Source: Burkholderiales bacterium
GTDB lineage: Bacteria; Pseudomonadota; Gammaproteobacteria; Burkholderiales; SHXO01
Length of the DNA stretch: 64,000 nucleotides
Assembly: GCA_020854105.1 (NCBI GenBank)
Contig: JADZGB010000001.1
Span: forward strand, 1-64,000
Direction: 5' to 3'
The translations under genes were made by a program, and so were the position numbers. Within the stretch, counting starts at the first letter, position 1, and each line of letters starts with the position of its first letter. Of this stretch, positions 9,487-20,347 are shown in pieces. The notes below the pieces were generated by a model, which searched no databases, was not told the DNA's origin, and saw nothing but the letters and a program-made list of their open reading frames with translations.

Positions 9487-10680
9487 ATGCCGATGAACGC
9501 CACGCCCCAGCGACTGCGCGTCCTGACCCTGAACTCGATCTCGCGCGCCGGGCTCGACCTGCTTCCAGCCGAGCGCTACGAAGTGAGCGACAAGCAGGAC
9601 GCGCCGCACGCTATCCTGGTCCGGTCGCAGGACATGCGCGCGATGTCCATACCCGATACGGTGTGCGCCATCGGACGCGCAGGTGCGGGAACCAACAACA
9701 TCCCGGTCGAGACCATGAGCCAGCGTGGCGTGCCGGTGTTCAACGCCCCCGGCGCCAATGCCAACGCGGTGAAGGAACTGGTGCTGGCCGGCCTGCTGAT
9801 GGCGGCGCGCAACATCCTGCCGGCCCTGCGCTTCGTGGACGGTCTGCGCGGAAGCGACGACGAACTGGCGGAACTGGTGGAGAAGGGCAAGAAGCACTAC
9901 GCGGGCGTCGAGCTTCCGGGACGTACCCTGGGCGTGATCGGGCTGGGCCGCATCGGCAGCCTGGTGGCGGACGCGGCCATCAAGCTCGACATGGAGGTGC
10001 TCGGTTTCGACCCCGAGATCACCGTGGACGCCGCGTGGAGCCTGCCGTCGCGGGTGCGCAAGGCGCACAGCATCGACGAGGTGTTCAGGAGCAGCGAATT
10101 CATCACTCTGCACGTGCCCCTGGTGCCTGCTACGCGCCACCTGGTGAATGCGCAGCGTCTGGCCCTGCTGCGCCCCGGCGGCGTCCTGCTCAACTTCGCA
10201 CGCGAGGAGATCGTGGATGCCAGCGCCGTGGCCGAGGCGCTGTCCGCCAAGCGGCTCTCGGCCTACGTCTGTGATTTCCCCAGCGAATGCCTGGTGGACC
10301 TGCACGGCGCCGTGGCCCTCCCGCATCTGGGGGCCTCCACCCGCGAGGCGGAGGACAATTGCGCGGTGATGGTGGCCAATCAGCTGCGTGACTATCTGGA
10401 GCACGGCAACGTGCGCAATGCGGTGAACTTCCCGGATGTGGTGATGGATCGCGAGTCCCCCTATCGGCTCGCGATCGCCAATGCCAACGTCCCCAACATG
10501 CTCGGCCAGATCTCCTCCACGCTGGCTGGCGCTGGCCTGAACATCCACAATATGCTCAACAAGTCCAAGGCGGACATGGCCTACACGCTGGTGGACGTCG
10601 ACAGTGCGGTGGCACCCGAGATCTTGCAGGCGCTCGGCTGCATCCAGGGAGTGCTCAACGTGCGCTACGTGCCGGTCTGA
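9487..10680 (+). CDS. serA: D-3-phosphoglycerate dehydrogenase, ACT-domain type
   Basis: The 397-residue protein fits the first step of serine synthesis from 3-phosphoglycerate. It has the NAD-binding motif GVIGLGRIG near residue 150, the catalytic arginine region NFAREEIVD, and the histidine in LPHLGAST. A C-terminal ACT domain (residues about 320-397) probably senses serine. It directly follows serC, the next enzyme of the same path. Start is either ATG 9487 or ATG 9493, two codons apart. A different 2-hydroxyacid dehydrogenase role is possible but unlikely given the neighbour. Confidence 0.9.
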   Translation: MPMNATPQRLRVLTLNSISRAGLDLLPAERYEVSDKQDAPHAILVRSQDMRAMSIPDTVCAIGRAGAGTNNIPVETMSQRGVPVFNAPGANANAVKELVLAGLLMAARNILPALRFVDGLRGSDDELAELVEKGKKHYAGVELPGRTLGVIGLGRIGSLVADAAIKLDMEVLGFDPEITVDAAWSLPSRVRKAHSIDEVFRSSEFITLHVPLVPATRHLVNAQRLALLRPGGVLLNFAREEIVDASAVAEALSAKRLSAYVCDFPSECLVDLHGAVALPHLGASTREAEDNCAVMVANQLRDYLEHGNVRNAVNFPDVVMDRESPYRLAIANANVPNMLGQISSTLAGAGLNIHNMLNKSKADMAYTLVDVDSAVAPEILQALGCIQGVLNVRYVPV

Positions 10681-10708
10681 GCGCCGGACGCGAAGGGGAC
10701 GCAGGGAC

Positions 10709-11791
10709 ATGAACGAGAAGGAGATCCCGAGCGAGAGCATCGAGGCACTGCGGGCGCGCATCGACGGGATGGACGACCGCATCCTGGCGCTCGTGAATGC
10801 GCGCGCCGGTCTCGCCGCGCGTATCGGCGAACTCAAGGGGGGCGCCCCGGTGTACCGGCCGGAGCGCGAGGCGCAGGTGCTGCGACGGCTGCGCGAGGCG
10901 AACGCCGGACCCTTGCCGGCAGAGGCGGTGGACCGGCTGTTCACCGAGGTCATCTCGGCGTGCCGGGCGGTCGAGGACGCGCTCTCCGTCGCCTACCTCG
11001 GACCGCGCGGCACCTTCAGCGAGGAGGCGGCCGGCAAGCGCTTCGGGTCGAGCGTGCGTGGCGTGCCCAGTGCCACCATCGACGAGGTGTTCCGCCTGGT
11101 CGAGGCAAGGCAGGTAGGTCACGGCGTGGTGCCGGTGGAGAACAGCACAGAGGGTGCTGTCGGGCGCACGCTCGATCTGCTGCTCGGGACTGCGGCACGC
11201 ATCTGCGGCGAGGTGGCGTTGCCGGTGCACCAGTGCCTGATGAGCAAGGACGCGGACATGGACGGCATCGTGCGCGTGTACGCGCACGGCCAGAGCCTGG
11301 CGCAATGCCAGGGCTGGCTCGACCTGCACCTGCCCCGGGCCGAGCGCGTGGCGGTGGTGAGCAACGCCGAGGCCGCGCGCGTGGCATCCGCAGAAGCGCA
11401 CGGCGCCTCTCTGGGCAGCCGCGCAGCCGCACCCCTGTACGGCCTGAACGTGCTCGCACGCAACATCGAGGACAACCCCAGCAACACCACCCGCTTCGTG
11501 GTGCTCGGACACCAATCGGTCCCGCGTTCGGGGCGTGACAAGACCTCTCTGGTGATGGCGGCCGCCAACAGACCGGGTGCCATGCATGCGCTGCTGGGAC
11601 CGTTCGCCGAGCACGGCGTGAGCATGACGCGGCTCGAATCACGCCCGTCCAAGACCGGCATCTGGGAGTACGTGTTCTTCGTCGATATCGAGGGGCACGA
11701 AAGCGATGCGCGCGTGGCCGCGGCGCTGGAAAGGCTGCGCGAGATGGCCGCCTTTCTCAAGGTGCTCGGCTCCTATCCGGCGGCGGAGTGA
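10709..11791 (+). CDS. pheA: Bifunctional chorismate mutase/prephenate dehydratase (P-protein)
   Basis: PheA converts chorismate to prephenate and then phenylpyruvate, the route to phenylalanine. The 360-residue protein has an N-terminal AroQ-type chorismate mutase (residues about 10-90, with RARIDGMDDRIL and the second helix ERE). Prephenate dehydratase follows from about residue 95 (YLGPRGTFSEEAA, then VPVENSTEGAVGRTLD and NTTRFVVL). The C-terminal ACT domain includes the feedback motif ESRPSK. ATG 10709 follows a GCAGGG ribosome site. Confidence 0.97.
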   Translation: MNEKEIPSESIEALRARIDGMDDRILALVNARAGLAARIGELKGGAPVYRPEREAQVLRRLREANAGPLPAEAVDRLFTEVISACRAVEDALSVAYLGPRGTFSEEAAGKRFGSSVRGVPSATIDEVFRLVEARQVGHGVVPVENSTEGAVGRTLDLLLGTAARICGEVALPVHQCLMSKDADMDGIVRVYAHGQSLAQCQGWLDLHLPRAERVAVVSNAEAARVASAEAHGASLGSRAAAPLYGLNVLARNIEDNPSNTTRFVVLGHQSVPRSGRDKTSLVMAAANRPGAMHALLGPFAEHGVSMTRLESRPSKTGIWEYVFFVDIEGHESDARVAAALERLREMAAFLKVLGSYPAAE

Positions 11792-11825
11792 GCGGTGCAA
11801 GAGGCAACAGGGACGGAGCAAGAAG

Positions 11826-12929
11826 ATGATCGACGCCTGTGAACTGACCCCATCGTACGTGCGCGCGATCGCACCCTATCAGCCGGGCAAGCCCACTTCG
11901 GAACTCGCGCGTGAGATGGGCATGGAGGAGTCCGGCATCGTCAAGCTCGCCTCCAACGAGAATCCGCTCGGGGTGAGCCGCGCAGTGCGGCAAGCGATCG
12001 AGGCGCAGCTGCGCGATGTCGCGCGCTATCCGGACGGGAGCGGCTTCGAGCTCAAGCAGGCGCTGGCGCGCCACTACGCCGTGCAGACCGACCAGATCGT
12101 CCTGGGCAACGGCTCCAACGACGTGCTCGAACTCGTTGCGCGTGTGTTCCTGGCACCGGGAACCAGCTCGGTGTTCTCGCAGCATGCATTCGCCGTCTAT
12201 CCGCTGGCCATCCAGGCGGTGGGTGCCACGCTGATCCAGGTGCCGGCGAAGAATCATGGCCACGATCTGGCCGCCATGGCGCAGGCGGTGCGCGAGGACA
12301 CGCGCGTGCTGTGGATCGCCAACCCGAACAACCCGACCGGCACCTTCTGCGATGCGCAGGCGTTGCTGGCGTTGCTCGAGCGCGTACCGCCCCGCGTGAT
12401 CGTGGTGCTCGACGAGGCCTACAACGAGTACCTGCCCGACGCGCTGCGCGAGGATACGACGCGCTGGCTGGTGCGCTTTCCCAATCTCGTGATCACCCGC
12501 ACCTTCTCCAAGGCCTACGGGCTGGCCGGTCTGCGGGTGGGCTTCGCGTTGGCGCACCCCGATGTGGCCGACCTGATGAACCGGCTGCGCCAGCCCTTCA
12601 ACGTCGGCAGCCTGGGTCAGGCGGCCGCGGTTGCCGCGCTCCAGGACGAGGCCTTCGTGCGCGAGAGCCGGGCGGTGAACGATGCCGGACTGCGCCTGCT
12701 GAGCGAGGGATTCCGCCGGCTCGGGCTCGAGTTCATACCCTCCTTCGGCAACTTCGTCAGCGTGCGTGTCGGGCAGGGGGCGGCCGTGTACCAGCGTCTG
12801 CTGCGCCAGGGCGTCATCGTGCGCCCGGTGGTGGCCTACGGCATGCCCGAGTTCCTGCGTGTGTCGGTCGGCGTGCACGGCGAGAACGAGCGTCTGCTCG
12901 CCGCCCTGCAGGCAGCACTGCACGCTTGA
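11826..12929 (+). CDS. hisC: Histidinol-phosphate aminotransferase-type enzyme
   Basis: This 367-residue class I/II PLP aminotransferase is of the HisC type. It shows KLASNENPLG, the NPNNPTGT loop, the VLDEAYNEY stretch and the PLP lysine in TFSKAYGLAGLRVG. Its place between pheA and tyrA is the usual spot for the second betaproteobacterial hisC copy. Such copies may transaminate aromatic keto acids as well as imidazole acetol phosphate; which is preferred here cannot be told. AAGAAG precedes ATG 11826. Confidence 0.92.
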   Translation: MIDACELTPSYVRAIAPYQPGKPTSELAREMGMEESGIVKLASNENPLGVSRAVRQAIEAQLRDVARYPDGSGFELKQALARHYAVQTDQIVLGNGSNDVLELVARVFLAPGTSSVFSQHAFAVYPLAIQAVGATLIQVPAKNHGHDLAAMAQAVREDTRVLWIANPNNPTGTFCDAQALLALLERVPPRVIVVLDEAYNEYLPDALREDTTRWLVRFPNLVITRTFSKAYGLAGLRVGFALAHPDVADLMNRLRQPFNVGSLGQAAAVAALQDEAFVRESRAVNDAGLRLLSEGFRRLGLEFIPSFGNFVSVRVGQGAAVYQRLLRQGVIVRPVVAYGMPEFLRVSVGVHGENERLLAALQAALHA

Positions 12930-13810
12930 CGGTCAAGGTGGCTGCGGTCGCGCTGGATACGCTGGCCGTCGTCGGCGTTGGCCTGATCGGCGGATCGTTC
13001 GCCGCTGCGCTCAAGGCGACCGGCGCGGTCCGGCACGTGATCGGTGCAGGGCGCTCGCGCGCGAACCTGGATCGTGCGCTCGCGCTCGGTGTGATCGACG
13101 CCGTTGCCGAGGATCCGGCCGCGGCCGCCGCAGCTGCCGACCTCGTGTTCGTCGCTGTCCCCGTTCAGCAGACCGAATCCGTGCTGCGGCAGATCGCGCG
13201 GCATCTGCGTCCGGATGCGATCGTGACGGATGGGGGCAGCACCAAGCAGGACGTGATCGCCGCAGCCGAGCGTGCACTCGGCGCGCGCGCCGCGCAATTC
13301 GTTCCCGCACACCCGATCGCGGGTGCCGAGCAGTCCGGGGTCGAGGCCGCCTCCGCGCTGCTCTACCGCGACCGGCTGGTCGTGCTGACTCCCACGGCCG
13401 CCACGCGACCCGAGGCGGCCGCGCGTGTGCATGCGCTGTGGGCTGTGTGCGGGGCGCGCGTACTGGACATGGATGCGGCCCGCCATGACGCGGTATTTGC
13501 CGCGGTGAGCCATCTGCCGCACGTGCTGGCCTTCGCCCTGGTGCACGAGATAGCCACGCGTCCCGACGCCAGCGAGCTGTTCTCGTTCGCCGGGTCGGGC
13601 TTCCGGGACTTCACGCGCATCGCCGGAAGTTCGCCCGAGATGTGGCGTGACATCGCACTGGCGAACCGGCAGGCACTGCTCGCGGAGCTCGACGCCTACC
13701 GCGCGCAGCTGGATCGGCTCGCGCATTGCATCGCGCAGGGCGATGGCGCGCAGCTCGCAAGCATGTTCGAGACGGCGCGCAGCGCACGTGCGCGGTGGCT
13801 GGCGAAATGA
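12926..13810 (+). CDS. tyrA: Prephenate dehydrogenase
   Basis: TyrA oxidatively decarboxylates prephenate to 4-hydroxyphenylpyruvate for tyrosine synthesis. The protein (about 294 residues) has the dinucleotide motif [13 protein letters not shown] near the N-terminus, the DGGSTK loop, the active-site motif [14 protein letters not shown] and the [11 protein letters not shown] helix. The start is unsure. TTG 12926 overlaps the hisC stop as TTGA, which suggests coupled translation, while GTG 12938 lies four codons later. There is no ATG before the Rossmann motif. Confidence 0.93.
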   Translation: MTVKVAAVALDTLAVVGVGLIGGSFAAALKATGAVRHVIGAGRSRANLDRALALGVIDAVAEDPAAAAAAADLVFVAVPVQQTESVLRQIARHLRPDAIVTDGGSTKQDVIAAAERALGARAAQFVPAHPIAGAEQSGVEAASALLYRDRLVVLTPTAATRPEAAARVHALWAVCGARVLDMDAARHDAVFAAVSHLPHVLAFALVHEIATRPDASELFSFAGSGFRDFTRIAGSSPEMWRDIALANRQALLAELDAYRAQLDRLAHCIAQGDGAQLASMFETARSARARWLAK

Positions 13811-15765
13811 ACGCATATCCTCCCTTCCTCGACCTTCCCGCCCTGGCCGGTGCGCGCGGCAGCGTGCAGCTGCCCGGCTCCAAGAGCATTTCCAACCGCA
13901 CCCTGCTGCTGGCTGCGCTGGCCGAAGGCGACACCGAGATCCACGACCTGCTCGATTCCGACGATGTGCAGCGCATGCTCGATGCGCTCTCCCGGCTGGG
14001 CGTGACCGTGGATGCGCAGGGTGCGCAGCGCATCCGGGTGCAGGGGTGCGGCGGCCGTTTCCCCAATCGCGAGGCCGACCTCTTTCTGGGCAATGCCGGC
14101 ACGGCGTTTCGTCCGTTGACCGCGGCGCTTGCCGTTGCAGGCGGCCGCTACCGGCTGTCCGGGGTGCCTCGCATGCACGAGCGCCCGATCGGCGACCTGG
14201 TGGACGGGCTGCGCCAGATCGGCGCGGACGTGCGCTACCTCGGCCAGGAGGGCTTTCCGCCGCTCCAGCTGGGTCCGGCCGACATCACGGTGCGGGAACC
14301 CATCCGCGTGCGCGGCGATGTGTCCAGCCAGTTCCTCACGGCATTGCTGATGGCGCTTCCGCTGACCGGGCGCGGTGCCGTGATCGAGGTCGTGGGGGAG
14401 CTGATTTCCAGGCCCTATGTCGAGATCACGCTCAATCTGATGCGCCGCTTCGGCGTCGATGTCGGGCGCGAGGGCTGGACCCGCTTCGTGGTGCCTGCGG
14501 GTGCCGGCTACCGCTCGCCCGGCCACATCCATGTCGAGGGCGATGCCTCCAGTGCATCCTACTTCCTCGCGGCCGGGGCGATCGGAGGCGGCCCGGTGCG
14601 CGTGCTGGGAGTGGGCAAGGCCAGCATCCAGGGCGATGTGAAGTTCGCCGACGCGCTCGCGCAACTGGGCGCGCGCGTTGCGACGGGGGACAACTGGATC
14701 GAGGCGCGGGCGCCGCGATCCGGTCGCCTGCGCGCCTTCGACCTCGACCTGAATCACATCCCCGACGCCGCCATGACCCTCGCGGTGACGGCGCTGTTCG
14801 CGGACGGTCCCTGCCGGTTGCGCAACATCGCCAGCTGGCGGGTCAAGGAGACGGACCGGCTGGCAGCGATGGCGGCCGAGCTGCGCAAGGTCGGCGCGGT
14901 CGTGGAGGAGGGCATGGACTACCTGCGGATAGCGCCACCCGCGGCGTTTGTCCCCGGCGCCGCCATCGATACCTACGACGATCATCGCATCGCCATGTGC
15001 TTCGCCCTGGTCGCCCTGGCCGGCGTGCCGGTCCGGATCAACGACCCCGGCTGCGTGGCCAAGACCTTTCCCGATTTCTTCGCGCGCTTCGCGCAGATCT
15101 CCGTCGCGGCTGCCGCGGATACGGTGATCGCTATCGACGGGCCGTCGGCCTCGGGCAAGGGCACGGTGGCGCGCGAGGTCGCGAGGCGCCTGGGCTTCGC
15201 GTTCCTGGATAGCGGCGCACTGTATAGGCTGGTTGCACTGAAGGCGCTGCGCAGCGGCGTGGATCCCACCGACGACGCGCGCGCCAGCGCACTGGCACGC
15301 GCTCTGGAATGTGCGTTCGAGGACGAGCGCATTCTCCTGGACGGCGAGGATGTCAGCGGGGTGCTGCGCACGGAGCAGGTATCAGCCGCGGCTTCGCGTG
15401 TGGCTGCGCTGCCCTCGGTGCGGCACGCCCTGCTCGAGCGTCAACGCGCCTTTCGTGGGGGTGCCGGACTGGTGGCAGACGGGCGGGACATGGGCTCGGT
15501 GGTATTCCCGGATGCCGCACTCAAGGTATACCTGACCGCAACCCCGGAGGAGCGTGCGGCTCGCAGGTATAAACAGTTGATGGGAAAAGGAATCGATGCT
15601 ACACTCGGGCCCCTTCTGCAGGACATCAACGAACGCGATGCGCGGGATGCGGCACGGGCCGTGGCCCCGCTCAGGCGTTGCGACGATGCGAAGCTGCTCG
15701 ATACGACCGGATTGACGGTCGAGCAGGCGGTCCAGCAGGTTCTGGACTGGTATCGACAGCGATGA
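13807..15765 (+). CDS. aroA-cmk: Fused EPSP synthase / cytidylate kinase
   Basis: One 652-residue frame joins two enzymes. Residues 1-430 are 3-phosphoshikimate 1-carboxyvinyltransferase of the shikimate path: PGSKSISNR near residue 22, [11 protein letters not shown], and RVKETDRL with DDHRIAM toward the end. After a short linker, residues about 438-652 are cytidylate kinase: P-loop [21 protein letters not shown] and DINERDARD. No stop or start separates them. Fused aroA-cmk genes are known in betaproteobacteria. ATG 13807 overlaps the tyrA stop as ATGA. Confidence 0.97.
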   Translation: MNAYPPFLDLPALAGARGSVQLPGSKSISNRTLLLAALAEGDTEIHDLLDSDDVQRMLDALSRLGVTVDAQGAQRIRVQGCGGRFPNREADLFLGNAGTAFRPLTAALAVAGGRYRLSGVPRMHERPIGDLVDGLRQIGADVRYLGQEGFPPLQLGPADITVREPIRVRGDVSSQFLTALLMALPLTGRGAVIEVVGELISRPYVEITLNLMRRFGVDVGREGWTRFVVPAGAGYRSPGHIHVEGDASSASYFLAAGAIGGGPVRVLGVGKASIQGDVKFADALAQLGARVATGDNWIEARAPRSGRLRAFDLDLNHIPDAAMTLAVTALFADGPCRLRNIASWRVKETDRLAAMAAELRKVGAVVEEGMDYLRIAPPAAFVPGAAIDTYDDHRIAMCFALVALAGVPVRINDPGCVAKTFPDFFARFAQISVAAAADTVIAIDGPSASGKGTVAREVARRLGFAFLDSGALYRLVALKALRSGVDPTDDARASALARALECAFEDERILLDGEDVSGVLRTEQVSAAASRVAALPSVRHALLERQRAFRGGAGLVADGRDMGSVVFPDAALKVYLTATPEERAARRYKQLMGKGIDATLGPLLQDINERDARDAARAVAPLRRCDDAKLLDTTGLTVEQAVQQVLDWYRQR

Positions 15766-15909
15766 CGTAGTACCGACTCGGTCCGCCGCTGCGGCCGGCC
15801 TCGCCAGCAAGCGCTGGCGGCATCCGCGGCCCGGATCATTTGATCAACCAACCCCGCACCCGAGTGGCACATGCTGCCGGGCGGGAACATTCGTCGAGCA
15901 CCCCGTTCT

Positions 15910-17631
15910 GTGAATACCACTGCCACCATCTCCCAAGCCTCCGTCAAACCCGACAGCTTCGCCGCCCTGTTCGAAGAGAGCCTGTCGCGCAAGGAAATGC
16001 GCGCTGGCGAAGTCATCACTGCAGAAGTCGTCCGCGTGGACAACAACTTCGCCGTGGTCAACGCAGGGTTGAAGTCGGAGAGTTACGTCCCGATCGAGGA
16101 ATTCAAGAATGACCGGGGCGAACTGGAGGTCAAGCCGGGCGACTTCGTCCAGGTCGCGATCGAAGCGCTCGAGGACGGCCATGGCGAGACGCGCCTGTCG
16201 CGCGAGAAGGCCAAGCGTCTGGCGGCGTGGCTCGATCTGGAAGCGGCCCTAGAGAAGGGCGAGATCGTGCAGGGACTGGTCAACGGCAAGGTCAAGGGCG
16301 GCCTGACGGTCATGATCAATGGCATCCGCGCCTTCCTGCCCGGTTCGCTGGTCGACCTGCGTCCCGTCAAGGACACCAACCCCTACGAGGGCAAGCAGCT
16401 CGAGTTCAAGGTCATCAAGCTCGATCGCAAGCGCAACAACGTGGTGGTGTCGCGTCGCGCGGTCCTGGAAGCCTCCGCAGGCGAAGAGCGCCAGAAGCTG
16501 CTCGAGACGCTGCAGGAAGGCGCAGTGGTCAAGGGCATCGTCAAGAACATCACCGACTACGGCGCGTTCGTCGACCTGGGCGGCATCGACGGTCTGCTGC
16601 ACATCACCGACTTGGCCTGGCGCCGCGTGAAGCATCCTTCGGAAGTGCTGGCTGTCGGTGACGAGGTCACCGCCAAGGTGCTCAAGTTCGACCAGGAGAA
16701 GAACCGCGTCTCCCTGGGTCTCAAGCAACTGGGCGAGGATCCCTGGGTCGGCATCTCACGCCGCTACCCGCCCGGCACGCGCCTGTTCGGCAAGGTCAGC
16801 AACCTCACCGACTACGGTGCGTTCGTCGAGATCGAATCCGGGATCGAAGGTCTGGTGCACGTGTCCGAGATGGATTGGACCAACAAGAACGTCCATCCGT
16901 CGCGCGTCGTGCAGGTGGGCGACGAGGTAGAGGTGATGATCCTCGAGATCGACGAGGACCGCCGCCGCATCTCGCTAGGCATGAAGCAGTGCATGCCCAA
17001 TCCCTGGGACGAGTTCGCCGCGAACTACAAGAAGAACGACAAGGTCAGCGGCCAGATCAAGTCCATCACCGATTTCGGCGTGTTCATCGGGCTGCCCGGC
17101 GGCATCGACGGCCTGGTGCATCTGTCCGATCTGTCCTGGGGCCTGCCTGGCGAGGAGGCGGTACGCCAGTACAAGAAGGGCGACGAAGTCGAGGCCGTGG
17201 TGCTGGCCATCGACGTCGAGCGCGAGCGCATCTCCCTGGGCATCAAGCAGCTCGAGGGCGACCCCTTCACCAACTACATCGCCCGCAACGAGAAGGGTAC
17301 CGTGGTCGAGGGCAAGGTCAAGTCGGTCGACGCGAAGGGTGCGATCGTCACCCTCGATGGAGACGTGGAAGGCTACCTGCGCGCGTCGGAAGTGTCGCGC
17401 GATCGCGTGGAAGACATCCGGTCGCACCTGAAGGAGGGCGATACCGTCAGCGCGATGATCATCAACGTCGACCGCAAGAACCGCGCGATCAATCTGTCCA
17501 TCAAGGCCAAGCACGTCGCCGAGGAGAGCGAGGCGCTGCGCAGCCATGCCCAGGACAGCACTCCGGGTGCGGGCACCACCAACCTGGGGGCGCTGCTCAA
17601 GGCCAAGCTGGACACGAAGAACTCGGCTTGA
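15910..17631 (+). CDS. rpsA: 30S ribosomal protein S1
   Basis: S1 binds mRNA and aids initiation on structured or weak sites. The protein (573 residues from the chosen start) contains six S1 OB-fold repeats, seen as recurring [21 protein letters not shown] and [14 protein letters not shown] segments, and the family start [12 protein letters not shown] 15910 gives an N-terminus of family length; an in-frame ATG at 15871 would add 13 residues. Neither has a strong Shine-Dalgarno, as is common for rpsA, which is autoregulated. It sits between cmk and ihfB as in many proteobacteria. Confidence 0.96.
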   Translation: MNTTATISQASVKPDSFAALFEESLSRKEMRAGEVITAEVVRVDNNFAVVNAGLKSESYVPIEEFKNDRGELEVKPGDFVQVAIEALEDGHGETRLSREKAKRLAAWLDLEAALEKGEIVQGLVNGKVKGGLTVMINGIRAFLPGSLVDLRPVKDTNPYEGKQLEFKVIKLDRKRNNVVVSRRAVLEASAGEERQKLLETLQEGAVVKGIVKNITDYGAFVDLGGIDGLLHITDLAWRRVKHPSEVLAVGDEVTAKVLKFDQEKNRVSLGLKQLGEDPWVGISRRYPPGTRLFGKVSNLTDYGAFVEIESGIEGLVHVSEMDWTNKNVHPSRVVQVGDEVEVMILEIDEDRRRISLGMKQCMPNPWDEFAANYKKNDKVSGQIKSITDFGVFIGLPGGIDGLVHLSDLSWGLPGEEAVRQYKKGDEVEAVVLAIDVERERISLGIKQLEGDPFTNYIARNEKGTVVEGKVKSVDAKGAIVTLDGDVEGYLRASEVSRDRVEDIRSHLKEGDTVSAMIINVDRKNRAINLSIKAKHVAEESEALRSHAQDSTPGAGTTNLGALLKAKLDTKNSA

Positions 17632-17707
17632 GCCGGGGCCTGAGAAGGCTGAAGGTCCCGGCCGCGTGCCGGGACCGTCCGCAAAGCAAGAGCAACAAAG
17701 GGTAGCC

Positions 17708-18046
17708 ATGACGAAGTCCGAGTTGATCTCCCGCCTGGCTGCGCACTTCCCGCAGCTGGTGGCGAGCGATGCGGAACTGGCGGTCAAGATGATCCTTGAT
17801 GCCATGTCGAAGAGCCTCTCGGAGGGCCAGCGGATCGAGATCCGCGGATTCGGGAGTTTCGGCTTGAACTACCGTCCACCGCGTATCGGCCGCAATCCCA
17901 AGTCCGGCGAGCGCGTGCAGGTACCCGCCAAGTACGTGCCCCACTTCAAGGCTGGTAAGGAGCTGCGCGAGCGGGTCGATGCGCAGCGCGACGACGAACC
18001 GCTCGCCGCCGCCGCGCAGCCGGCGGAAACCGTGCGGGGACTCTGA
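17708..18046 (+). CDS. ihfB: Integration host factor subunit beta
   Basis: This is a 112-residue HU/IHF-family DNA-bending protein starting [11 protein letters not shown]. It carries the signature [23 protein letters not shown] and the beta-arm residues that insert into the minor groove. A C-terminal extension of about 18 Ala/Glu-rich residues is not needed for the fold. It lies 76 bases after rpsA, the usual place for the beta subunit. IHF acts in phage and transposon DNA handling as well as in host regulation. Confidence 0.96.
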   Translation: MTKSELISRLAAHFPQLVASDAELAVKMILDAMSKSLSEGQRIEIRGFGSFGLNYRPPRIGRNPKSGERVQVPAKYVPHFKAGKELRERVDAQRDDEPLAAAAQPAETVRGL

Positions 18047-18140
18047 TCCTGCCGCATAGAATGGCGCTCGTGAGCAGCGTCGTGCGCGGCGACCGACGAT
18101 GCGTCGCGCTCGTCACATCGGTTTCTTTCGGAGTCCGGCC

Positions 18141-18422
18141 ATGCGCGCCCTCGGTTGGCTTGCAAAAGGCCTACTGTTCCTGATCCTGTTCGGCTTCGCG
18201 CTGAAGAACACCGGCCCGGTCGAACTGCGGTTCTTTCTCGGCCACGCCTGGCGCGCGCCGCTCAGCCTGCTTTTGTTCGCGTTCTTCACGGCGGGCGCGG
18301 CACTTGGCGTCGGTGCCGCGCTCGGCGTGGCCTATCGCCAGCGCAAGGAACTCGAGCGCCTGCGTGCACGGACTGCATCCACTGCATCGGATCAGGCGAT
18401 TCTCGATCCGCGGGTGCCGTGA
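18141..18422 (+). CDS. lapA: LapA-family (DUF1049) inner-membrane protein
   Basis: The 93-residue protein has two membrane helices (residues about 4-22 and 40-65) separated by the typical NTGPVELRFFLGHAW segment, then a short basic coiled-coil tail. LapA works with LapB in controlling LPS synthesis by way of LpxC turnover. ATG 18141 is preceded by GGAG. The end overlaps the lapB start as GTGA. Confidence 0.88.
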   Translation: MRALGWLAKGLLFLILFGFALKNTGPVELRFFLGHAWRAPLSLLLFAFFTAGAALGVGAALGVAYRQRKELERLRARTASTASDQAILDPRVP

Positions 18423-19603
18423 GCGATTTCGAATTCCAGAACTGGTGGCTGCTGGGCTTCCCGCTGTTCTTCGCACTGGGCTGGCTGGCCGCGCGCATCG
18501 ACATCAAGCAGCTTCTGAGTGAGTCGCGCACGCTGCCCTCGTCCTATTTCCGTGGCCTGAACTTCCTGATCAACCAGCAGCCCGACAAGGCGATAGAAGC
18601 CTTCATCGAGGTGGTCAAGGTCGATCCGCAGACGGTCGAGCTGCACTTCGCGCTGGGCAGCCTGTTTCGGCGACGCGGCGAAGTCGAGCGTGCCATCCGC
18701 ATGCACCAGAATCTGGTCGACCGCACCGACCTCGGCAGTGAGCAGCGCCTGAACGCGCTCTACGAGCTGGCGCAGGACTACCTGAAGGCCGGTCTGCTCG
18801 ATCGCGCCGAGGAGATACTCCTCAGGTTGGGCGGAACCACGTACGACGCCCAGGCAGCGAACTTTCTCCTGGAGATCTACGAGCAGGAGAAGGACTGGCT
18901 CAAGGCCATCCAGGTGGCGCGGCAGGCCACCGATGTGGCCGGACACACGCGCGCCAGGGAGATCGCGCACTTCTACTGCGAACTGGCGCAATCGGAGATG
19001 ATGCACGGGCGCGGCGCGCAGGCCCGCACCTATCTGCAGGAAGCGCTGGAGACGAATCGCAAGTGCGTGCGCGCGCAACTGCTGCTGGGCGACGTGGCGC
19101 AGACAGAAGGCAATTTGGGTGAGGCCATCGCGGCGTGGCAGAAGATCGAGTCCCAGAACGCCGCCTACCTTCCACTCGCGGCCGAGCGCCTTCTCAAGGC
19201 CTACGCGCAGATGGGCAGGGCTGACGATGGCCTGGCTCTGTTGCGCGGTTATCTCTCGCGCTATCCCTCGCTCGATCTGCTCAACGCGGTGTTCCAGAGC
19301 GTGCTCGAACGCGAGGGCCCCGCGTCGGCGAATGAACTGGTGCAGGTTGAACTGCGCCGCTCGCCGACCTTGCTCGGACTGGATCGGATGCTCGAGGCGC
19401 AGGCGCTCGAGGCGCCCCCTGAACGCCGGCGCGAACTCGAGATGATCCGCAATCTCGTGCACCAGCACACCCGGAACCTCGCGCTGTATCGCTGCGACAA
19501 CTGTGGATTCAAGGCGCGCCAGTTCTACTGGCACTGCCCGGCCTGCCACGGCTGGGAGACCTATCCCCCGCGACGCAGCGAGGAGCGCGAACTACCCGCC
19601 TGA
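18419..19603 (+). CDS. lapB: Lipopolysaccharide assembly protein B, TPR and rubredoxin-like
   Basis: The 394-residue protein has an N-terminal membrane anchor (NWWLLGFPLFFALGWLAAR), a row of tetratricopeptide repeats over residues about 45-330, and a C-terminal rubredoxin-like metal site with two CxxC pairs (YRCDNC and HCPAC). LapB is the adaptor that directs LpxC to FtsH degradation. The start is GTG 18419, overlapping lapA by four bases. Confidence 0.94.
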   Translation: MSDFEFQNWWLLGFPLFFALGWLAARIDIKQLLSESRTLPSSYFRGLNFLINQQPDKAIEAFIEVVKVDPQTVELHFALGSLFRRRGEVERAIRMHQNLVDRTDLGSEQRLNALYELAQDYLKAGLLDRAEEILLRLGGTTYDAQAANFLLEIYEQEKDWLKAIQVARQATDVAGHTRAREIAHFYCELAQSEMMHGRGAQARTYLQEALETNRKCVRAQLLLGDVAQTEGNLGEAIAAWQKIESQNAAYLPLAAERLLKAYAQMGRADDGLALLRGYLSRYPSLDLLNAVFQSVLEREGPASANELVQVELRRSPTLLGLDRMLEAQALEAPPERRRELEMIRNLVHQHTRNLALYRCDNCGFKARQFYWHCPACHGWETYPPRRSEERELPA

Positions 19604-19606
19604 ACC

Positions 19607-20347
19607 ATGGTTTCCTCGTCTGCTTCCGGCCCGCGCGTCGTCGTGGCCCTCGATTTCCCGTCCGCCGGCGAGGCACTCGCGCTCGTGGACCGACTCGCTC
19701 CTGGCCGCTGTCGTCTGAAGGTCGGCAAGGAGCTGTTCACCCGCGCCGGCCCCCGACTGGTGCGGGATCTGGCCGCCCGGGGTTTCGACGTATTCCTCGA
19801 TCTGAAATACCACGACATTCCCAATACCGTGAGCCAGGCCTGCGCTGCGGCGACCGACCTGGGCGTGTGGATGCTCAACGTGCACGCGCTGGGCGGTCGC
19901 CGGATGATGGAGAGGGCACGCGCGGCGGTGGAGGGATCTGGCCGGCGCCCGCTGCTCATCGCGGTCACGGTGCTGACTAGCCACTGCGCCGCGGATCTGG
20001 CCGAGATAGGCCTGCCGGATGATCCGCAGGCCCTGGCCGTCCGGCTGGCCTCACTGGCGCAGAACGCGGGCATGGATGGGGTGGTGTGCTCGGCACAGGA
20101 GGCTGCGGTGATGCGGCAGCGCCTGGGCGCCGGCTTCCTCCTGGTCACACCTGGCATACGGTCTGCTGCCGATGCCGCCGACGACCAGCGTCGGGTTGCC
20201 ACGCCCGGGATGGCGATCGGACAGGGAGCAAGCTATCTCGTCGTGGGACGGCCCATTACCAGGGCCGTCGATCCACTCGCCGCGCTGGAAGCCATCAACC
20301 AGGAAATTGTCGCGGCCGAGGCCGCCACGAGCAGGGAGCGTTCATGA
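19607..20347 (+). CDS. pyrF: Orotidine 5'-phosphate decarboxylase
   Basis: PyrF makes UMP from OMP, the last step of de novo pyrimidine synthesis. The 246-residue TIM-barrel protein shows VVVALDFPS at the start, the LKVGKELF lysine, and the catalytic motif [13 protein letters not shown] near residue 65. The phosphate-binding end VTPGIR and VVGRPIT are also present. It lies three bases after lapB, a known arrangement, and overlaps the next gene as ATGA. Confidence 0.97.
   Translation: MVSSSASGPRVVVALDFPSAGEALALVDRLAPGRCRLKVGKELFTRAGPRLVRDLAARGFDVFLDLKYHDIPNTVSQACAAATDLGVWMLNVHALGGRRMMERARAAVEGSGRRPLLIAVTVLTSHCAADLAEIGLPDDPQALAVRLASLAQNAGMDGVVCSAQEAAVMRQRLGAGFLLVTPGIRSAADAADDQRRVATPGMAIGQGASYLVVGRPITRAVDPLAALEAINQEIVAAEAATSRERS

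Noticed and set aside
15871..15909. Upstream ATG extension of rpsA
   Set aside because: The 13 added residues are unlike S1 N-termini; GTG 15910 fits the family better, though neither start has a strong ribosome site.
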